Shown piece after piece: positions 60,224 through 64,000 of a stretch of 64,000 bases of DNA. The stretch covers positions 1 to 64,000 of the forward strand of contig NZ_DBBS01000021.1 of assembly GCF_002292295.1 (NCBI RefSeq), read 5' to 3'. A model generated the notes under the pieces. That model was given only the letters and a program-made list of their open reading frames with translations, made no database searches and was not told the origin of the DNA. Position 1 is the first letter of the stretch; every line of letters starts with the position of its first letter. The position numbers were made by a program, and so were the translations under genes. This DNA is from Sphingomonas sp. UBA978. Its GTDB lineage: Bacteria; Pseudomonadota; Alphaproteobacteria; Sphingomonadales; Sphingomonadaceae.

Positions 60224-61918
60224 ATGGCCATCGCCTCGCCCGATCTGGTTTCCCTGCCGCTTGCCGAGCTGGAACTGTTCGCGCGGGACCTGGAGCTGAT
60301 CCCGATCCCGACCGTGCAGGTGGTGCGCGAAGGGACGGGGTTCGATTTTCTGGCGGTAAACCGCGCCTATCGGCTCGCCGGGCTGGGGGTGATCGCCGAC
60401 CGGTCGCCGATGCTGGCGCTGCTCAGCAGCCGGATCGACGCCTTCCTGCGCTCTACCGACATGCGCAGCGACTTCGACTGGTCGATCGGGCAGGTGATCG
60501 ATTCGCGTTACTATCGCGTCACGCTGGCGCGCCCGACGCCGGCGCTGCGCGACCGCTGCCAGATTGCCTTTATCGACCTGACCGCGCAGGTCCACACCGA
60601 ACGCTCGCTGCGCCGCGAGATGACGACCGACAGCCTGACCGGCCTGCCCAACCGCGAAGGCTTCAGCGACATGATCGAGGCGGTGCAGGCGGACCGCAGC
60701 CGCCATGCCGTGCTGGTCATCGACATCGACCGGTTCGGGCGGCTCAACGCCTGTCTGGGCGGGTTGGCGGGCGACGAATTGCTTATCACCGTCGCGCGCC
60801 GGATCAAGGGCGTGCTCCGCGCCCGCGATGCGCTGGCCCGGATCGGCGGCGATGAATTCGGCATCCTGATGGCGGTGGACGACGACGCGGAGGAGGCGGC
60901 GCGGCTCGCCGAGCGCATCCAGCGCGCGCTGTCGGCTCCGTTCCGGCTCAGCGATTACGAGATCGGCGTCGAATGTTCGATCGGCATCGCGCAGGGCGAC
61001 GATGCGATCGAGGACGTCGAGGAGCTGATCCGCAACGCGCAGTTCGCGGTGAAGCGCGCCAAGACCGGGCGCCATGTCGAAAGCTACCAGACGCAGGCGT
61101 TCACGCTGGCGCGCGAACAGTTCGCGATGGAGACGGCGCTACGCCGCGCGATCGAGGAGCGGCAGCTGCGGCTGGCGTTCCAGCCGATCTGCGACCTGTC
61201 GAGTGGATCGATCGTGTCGTTCGAGGCGCTGGCGCGCTGGCGCGACCAGAATGGCGTCGAGCACGACCCGGGCGACTTCATCCCGGTCGCCGAGGAATCG
61301 GGGCTGATCGTGCCGCTCGGCCGCTGGGCGATGGACGAGGCGGCGCGGACATTGCGCTGGTGGGACGATATGTGCGGCGGCGATTGCGGGATGCGCGTCG
61401 CGGTCAATCTGTCGGCGATCCAGATGCAGCGCGACGATATCGCGCCGGTGGTCGAGGCGGCGCTGATCCGCCACGATCTGGCGGGCAGCCGGTTCAACCT
61501 CGAACTGACCGAAAGCGCGATCGTCAGCGATCCCGATCGCATCGCCGGCATCATGCACGCGCTGAAGGCGCTCGGTACCAGTCTGGCGATGGACGATTTC
61601 GGCACCGGCTATTCGAACCTCGCCTATCTGCAGAAGCTGCCGATCGACATCCTGAAGATCGACCGCAGCTTCGTGTCGGGCATGCTCGCCGACCGCGACA
61701 AGATCGCCATCGTGCGCGCGATCCTGAGCCTGGCGCAGGCGCTGGGGATGCGCACCACGGCCGAGGGGATCGAGAGCAACGAACTGGCGCAGACGCTGGC
61801 GGCGCTGGGCTGCACCTATGGCCAGGGTTATCTCTACGCGCGGCCGCTCGAGGCCGACGCGGCGCTGTCGATGATCGTGGCGGCGAGGGCGGCGGCGACC
61901 GCTTCGTCGGCGAGCTGA
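60224..61918 (+). CDS. GGDEF-EAL cyclic-di-GMP signalling protein
   Basis: A 564-residue cytoplasmic protein with a PAS-like N-terminal domain (about 25-125), a GGDEF domain (about 130-285) and an EAL domain (about 300-555). The GGDEF motif is intact (G208-F212 in RIGGDEFGIL) with an I-site RARD six to nine residues before it. The EAL domain has E334-A-L, NLELTES and DDFGTGYSNLAYL. Both activities look possible, so it may make or break c-di-GMP. No membrane segments are present. Its 3' end overlaps cca on the other strand by 85 bases. Confidence 0.92.
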   Translation: MAIASPDLVSLPLAELELFARDLELIPIPTVQVVREGTGFDFLAVNRAYRLAGLGVIADRSPMLALLSSRIDAFLRSTDMRSDFDWSIGQVIDSRYYRVTLARPTPALRDRCQIAFIDLTAQVHTERSLRREMTTDSLTGLPNREGFSDMIEAVQADRSRHAVLVIDIDRFGRLNACLGGLAGDELLITVARRIKGVLRARDALARIGGDEFGILMAVDDDAEEAARLAERIQRALSAPFRLSDYEIGVECSIGIAQGDDAIEDVEELIRNAQFAVKRAKTGRHVESYQTQAFTLAREQFAMETALRRAIEERQLRLAFQPICDLSSGSIVSFEALARWRDQNGVEHDPGDFIPVAEESGLIVPLGRWAMDEAARTLRWWDDMCGGDCGMRVAVNLSAIQMQRDDIAPVVEAALIRHDLAGSRFNLELTESAIVSDPDRIAGIMHALKALGTSLAMDDFGTGYSNLAYLQKLPIDILKIDRSFVSGMLADRDKIAIVRAILSLAQALGMRTTAEGIESNELAQTLAALGCTYGQGYLYARPLEADAALSMIVAARAAATASSAS

Positions 61919-63060
61919 TCGACGCGGGGGGCGTCGGGGAAGCCCTCGGCGATCCAGCGATCCTCGATTCCGCGCAACACGCGCGCGACCTCCGGCCCCT
62001 TGCGCAGGCCGCGCTGCACCAGCGCGCCGCCACCGATCGGCAGGGCGGGTGGGCTCCAGCCGGTGAGATCCGCGGTATCGGCACCCGCGATGAGCAGGCG
62101 ATCGGTCGCACTGGCGAGGCCGGCACGATAGGCGAGCGCGCGCGACCCTTCGTCGCCGGCGCCCTGCGTTGCGGCGATCAGCCGCTTCCGATCCGCATTC
62201 GACAGCTTGAGCCGCGCCCCGACACCGTCGGCGGCATCGGCGGGCAACAGCGCGGCGAGGCGGCGGATCGCATCGGGGGGAATGCCGGCCGCCGCCTCGC
62301 GCGCGGCGAGCGTCGCCAGCGTTCCGGCATCGGTGATCTCGGGCAGGACGGCGCAGAAGATGCCGTGCTCGATCATCAGCGCGATCACCGGCACCGCGTG
62401 GCGCGCGACCAGCAGCTTGAGCAGTTCGGCGGCGATGCGCTCGCGCGACAAGGCCATCAGGTCGTTGGCGCGCGCGGCGCAGGCGGCAAGGCCTTCGGGG
62501 TCGATCGCGGACTGGTCCGCCGCGCCGAACCGGGCGTGGAAGCGGAAGAAGCGCAGGATGCGCAGATGGTCCTCGGCAATGCGGCGGTAGGCGTCGCCGA
62601 TGAAGCGGACGCGGCCGGCCGCCAGATCGTGGAGGCCGTCGAACGCGTCGAACACCGCACCCGTCTCCGGATCGGCGTAGAGCGCGTTCATCGTGAAGTC
62701 GCGGCGGGCGCCATCCTCCTCCCATGCATCGGTGAAGGCGACGACCGCATGGCGGCCATCGGTCGACACGTCGCGGCGCAGCGTCGTCACCTCGATCGGG
62801 CCGTCGGGCAGGATCGCGGTGACGGTGCCGTGCGCGAGGCCGGTCGGCACCGCGCGGATGCCCGCACTCTTCAGGCGATCGAGCACCACCTCCGGCAGCA
62901 GCCGGGTAGCAAGGTCGATATCGGCGGGATCGAGGCCGAGCAAGGTGTCGCGCACCACCCCGCCAACCAGCCGCGTCTGTTCCGCGCCGCCGAGCGCGGC
63001 GATCAAAGCGGCGAAGCCGTTGCGCGGGGCAATCCGGTCGAGCGGCAGCGTCAGGCCCAT
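61834..63060 (-). CDS. cca: CCA tRNA nucleotidyltransferase
   Basis: The enzyme adds or repairs the 3' CCA of tRNAs. The 408-residue class II nucleotidyltransferase has RLVGGVVRDTLLG, the metal-binding DIDLAT, the RRDFTMNALYADP segment and FRFHARFG, followed by the body/tail helices. Its C-terminal end overlaps the convergent EAL gene by 85 bases. Its ATG overlaps the upstream Nudix gene by 10 bases. Confidence 0.94.
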   Translation of the reverse strand: MGLTLPLDRIAPRNGFAALIAALGGAEQTRLVGGVVRDTLLGLDPADIDLATRLLPEVVLDRLKSAGIRAVPTGLAHGTVTAILPDGPIEVTTLRRDVSTDGRHAVVAFTDAWEEDGARRDFTMNALYADPETGAVFDAFDGLHDLAAGRVRFIGDAYRRIAEDHLRILRFFRFHARFGAADQSAIDPEGLAACAARANDLMALSRERIAAELLKLLVARHAVPVIALMIEHGIFCAVLPEITDAGTLATLAAREAAAGIPPDAIRRLAALLPADAADGVGARLKLSNADRKRLIAATQGAGDEGSRALAYRAGLASATDRLLIAGADTADLTGWSPPALPIGGGALVQRGLRKGPEVARVLRGIEDRWIAEGFPDAPRVDQLADEAVAAALAATIIDSAASASSGRA

Positions 63061-63647
63061 GCGAGCTGCCGCGACAGGTTGACGATCATCGCCGCGGTGG
63101 CGCCCCAGATGCGGCGATCGGCCCAGCGGATCTCATAATAATGGCGGGTGCGGCCCTGCCACTCCGCGCTCGCCTCGACCTGATTGGCGGGATCGAGCAG
63201 GAAATCGAGCGGCACCTCGAACACGCTCGCCACCTCCGCCTCGCTGGGGACCAGCGTCAGGTCGGGCGGGATCACGCCGAGCACCGGCGTCACCGTAAAG
63301 CCGGTGACGGTGCGATAGCGGTCGACCTCGCCGACCAGCATCACCGCGGAGGGCGGCAGCGCAATCTCCTCGTCCGCCTCGCGCAGCGCTGCGGCGATCG
63401 CGGTTTCGCCGGGGTCGATCCGGCCGCCGGGAAAGGCGACCTGCCCGGCGTGGTTGCGCAGCGTCTCGGTCCGCTGGGTCAGCAGGACGCCGGGGCGCGC
63501 GCGATCGGTCACCGCGACCAGCACCGCGGCGGGGGTCAGATCGGCCTCGTCGCGCACCTCCAGCTCGCGATGGTCGCCGGTCAGCAGCACCGGGCGCGTC
63601 GCACGGCCACGATCCAGCGCCTCGCCCAGCCGTTCGACCAGGCTCAT
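63051..63647 (-). CDS. Nudix hydrolase, probable CoA pyrophosphatase
   Basis: A 198-residue Nudix protein of the NudL/Pcd1 type, expected to cut CoA or its derivatives. The upstream family segment is LLTQRTETLRNHAGQVAFPG and the Nudix box is GGRIDPGETAIAAALREADE then EIAL. ATG 63647 overlaps the stop of the DUF1285 gene by four bases (ATGA). With cca and DUF1285 it forms a tightly packed operon. Confidence 0.9.
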   Translation of the reverse strand: MSLVERLGEALDRGRATRPVLLTGDHRELEVRDEADLTPAAVLVAVTDRARPGVLLTQRTETLRNHAGQVAFPGGRIDPGETAIAAALREADEEIALPPSAVMLVGEVDRYRTVTGFTVTPVLGVIPPDLTLVPSEAEVASVFEVPLDFLLDPANQVEASAEWQGRTRHYYEIRWADRRIWGATAAMIVNLSRQLAWA

Positions 63648-64000
63648 GCAGTGGGTTCCGATGGGGCGGGTTCCAGAGGGAAGAAGGCGCCGTCGCTCCA
63701 CACGCCGGGGCGCGCCGCATCGTCGGCGAGGGCGCGCTCGGCGAGGTCGTAATAGACCGCACGCGCGACCAGCGCTTCCAGTCCGCCGCGGACGTGGAGA
63801 TAGGGGCGCGGACCGTCCTCGCCCTCGGCGAAGCGCAGCGGATGGTCGGGGCCGGCGGTGACGAGATCGCCGGTGTTGAGCCGGAAGGCGAGGCGGGCGG
63901 CGCTGCCCTCGCCCTCGGCCTTCATCTCGACCGCGACGAACGGCGCATCCTCGACCGCAATGTCGAGCTTCTCGACCGGGGTGACGAGGACGTAGCGGCC
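63644..64000 (-). CDS. DUF1285 family protein (5' end outside window)
   Basis: The last 118 codons of a minus-strand gene are visible. The sequence enters the window at GRYVLVTPVEKLDIAVEDAP and contains DHPLRFAEGEDGPRPYLHVR and GLEALVARAVYYDLAE, the DUF1285 pattern. The start lies beyond 64000; the internal ATG at 63925 is not the start because similarity continues upstream. Function is unknown, but its constant neighbours in alphaproteobacteria include Nudix and cca genes. Confidence 0.85.
   Translation of the reverse strand, partial: GRYVLVTPVEKLDIAVEDAPFVAVEMKAEGEGSAARLAFRLNTGDLVTAGPDHPLRFAEGEDGPRPYLHVRGGLEALVARAVYYDLAERALADDAARPGVWSDGAFFPLEPAPSEPTA

Overview
The window is GC-rich chromosomal DNA of an alphaproteobacterium, most likely a sphingomonad (Sphingomonadaceae). 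The evidence is the str/S10/spc/alpha ribosomal-protein order with alpha-type gene lengths, the PaoABC-type molybdenum enzyme, the MacAB/NodT pump, a DUF2490 barrel, cytoplasmic chemoreceptors and the promoter style. No taxonomic search was possible. I see no integrase, transposase, prophage or CRISPR; this is a core chromosome region with a modest accessory load.

Positions 1-19.6 kb hold the translation superoperon: the 3' part of tuf, then rpsJ-rplCDWB-rpsS-rplV-rpsC-rplP-rpmC-rpsQ, rplNXE-rpsNH-rplFR-rpsE-rpmD, rplO-secY-adk, and after an insertion of a two-component system and small membrane proteins, rpsM-rpsK-rpoA-rplQ. Most genes overlap or touch. The exceptions are striking: the spacers after rpsJ, rpsQ, rpmD, rplO, rpsK and rpoA are long and each holds strong stem-loops. 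Some look like intrinsic terminators, and one has a competing antiterminator arm. They divide the operon into blocks. Ribosomal protein S5 carries an 83-residue Gly/Arg-rich N-terminal extension.

From 19.7 to 33 kb come guaA, a secreted GH51 arabinofuranosidase with a GntR-like palindrome upstream, dapB-nth, tRNA-Arg(CCG), a secreted RTX lipase-like protein, an enoyl-CoA hydratase-family enzyme and a NodT-MacA-MacB(ATPase)-MacB(permease) efflux operon. The ATPase reading frame runs through an inverted-repeat intergenic element.

From 33 to 41 kb, on the minus strand, is a molybdenum hydroxylase operon of PaoABC type (2Fe-2S, FAD/4Fe-4S and two catalytic subunits) with its XdhC/PaoD chaperone and a MobA/MocA cofactor nucleotidyltransferase. 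A glycerophosphodiesterase and a small lipoprotein follow.

From 42 to 64 kb are an alpha/beta hydrolase with a TIGR02117 protein, phhA, prmA, an SDR, two tandem soluble chemoreceptors, tRNA-Arg(TCT), a YhhQ-type queuosine-precursor transporter, purC-purS-purQ, envelope proteins, kynureninase with a probable formylkynurenine formamidase, a glycosyltransferase, parC, a GGDEF-EAL protein, cca, a Nudix CoA pyrophosphatase and the 3' part of a DUF1285 gene.

Several single genes (guaA, the glycerophosphodiesterase, phhA, the SDR, yhhQ, parC) have a plausible -35/-10 pair whose -10 box ends only 6-9 bases before the chosen ATG, suggesting leaderless mRNAs.
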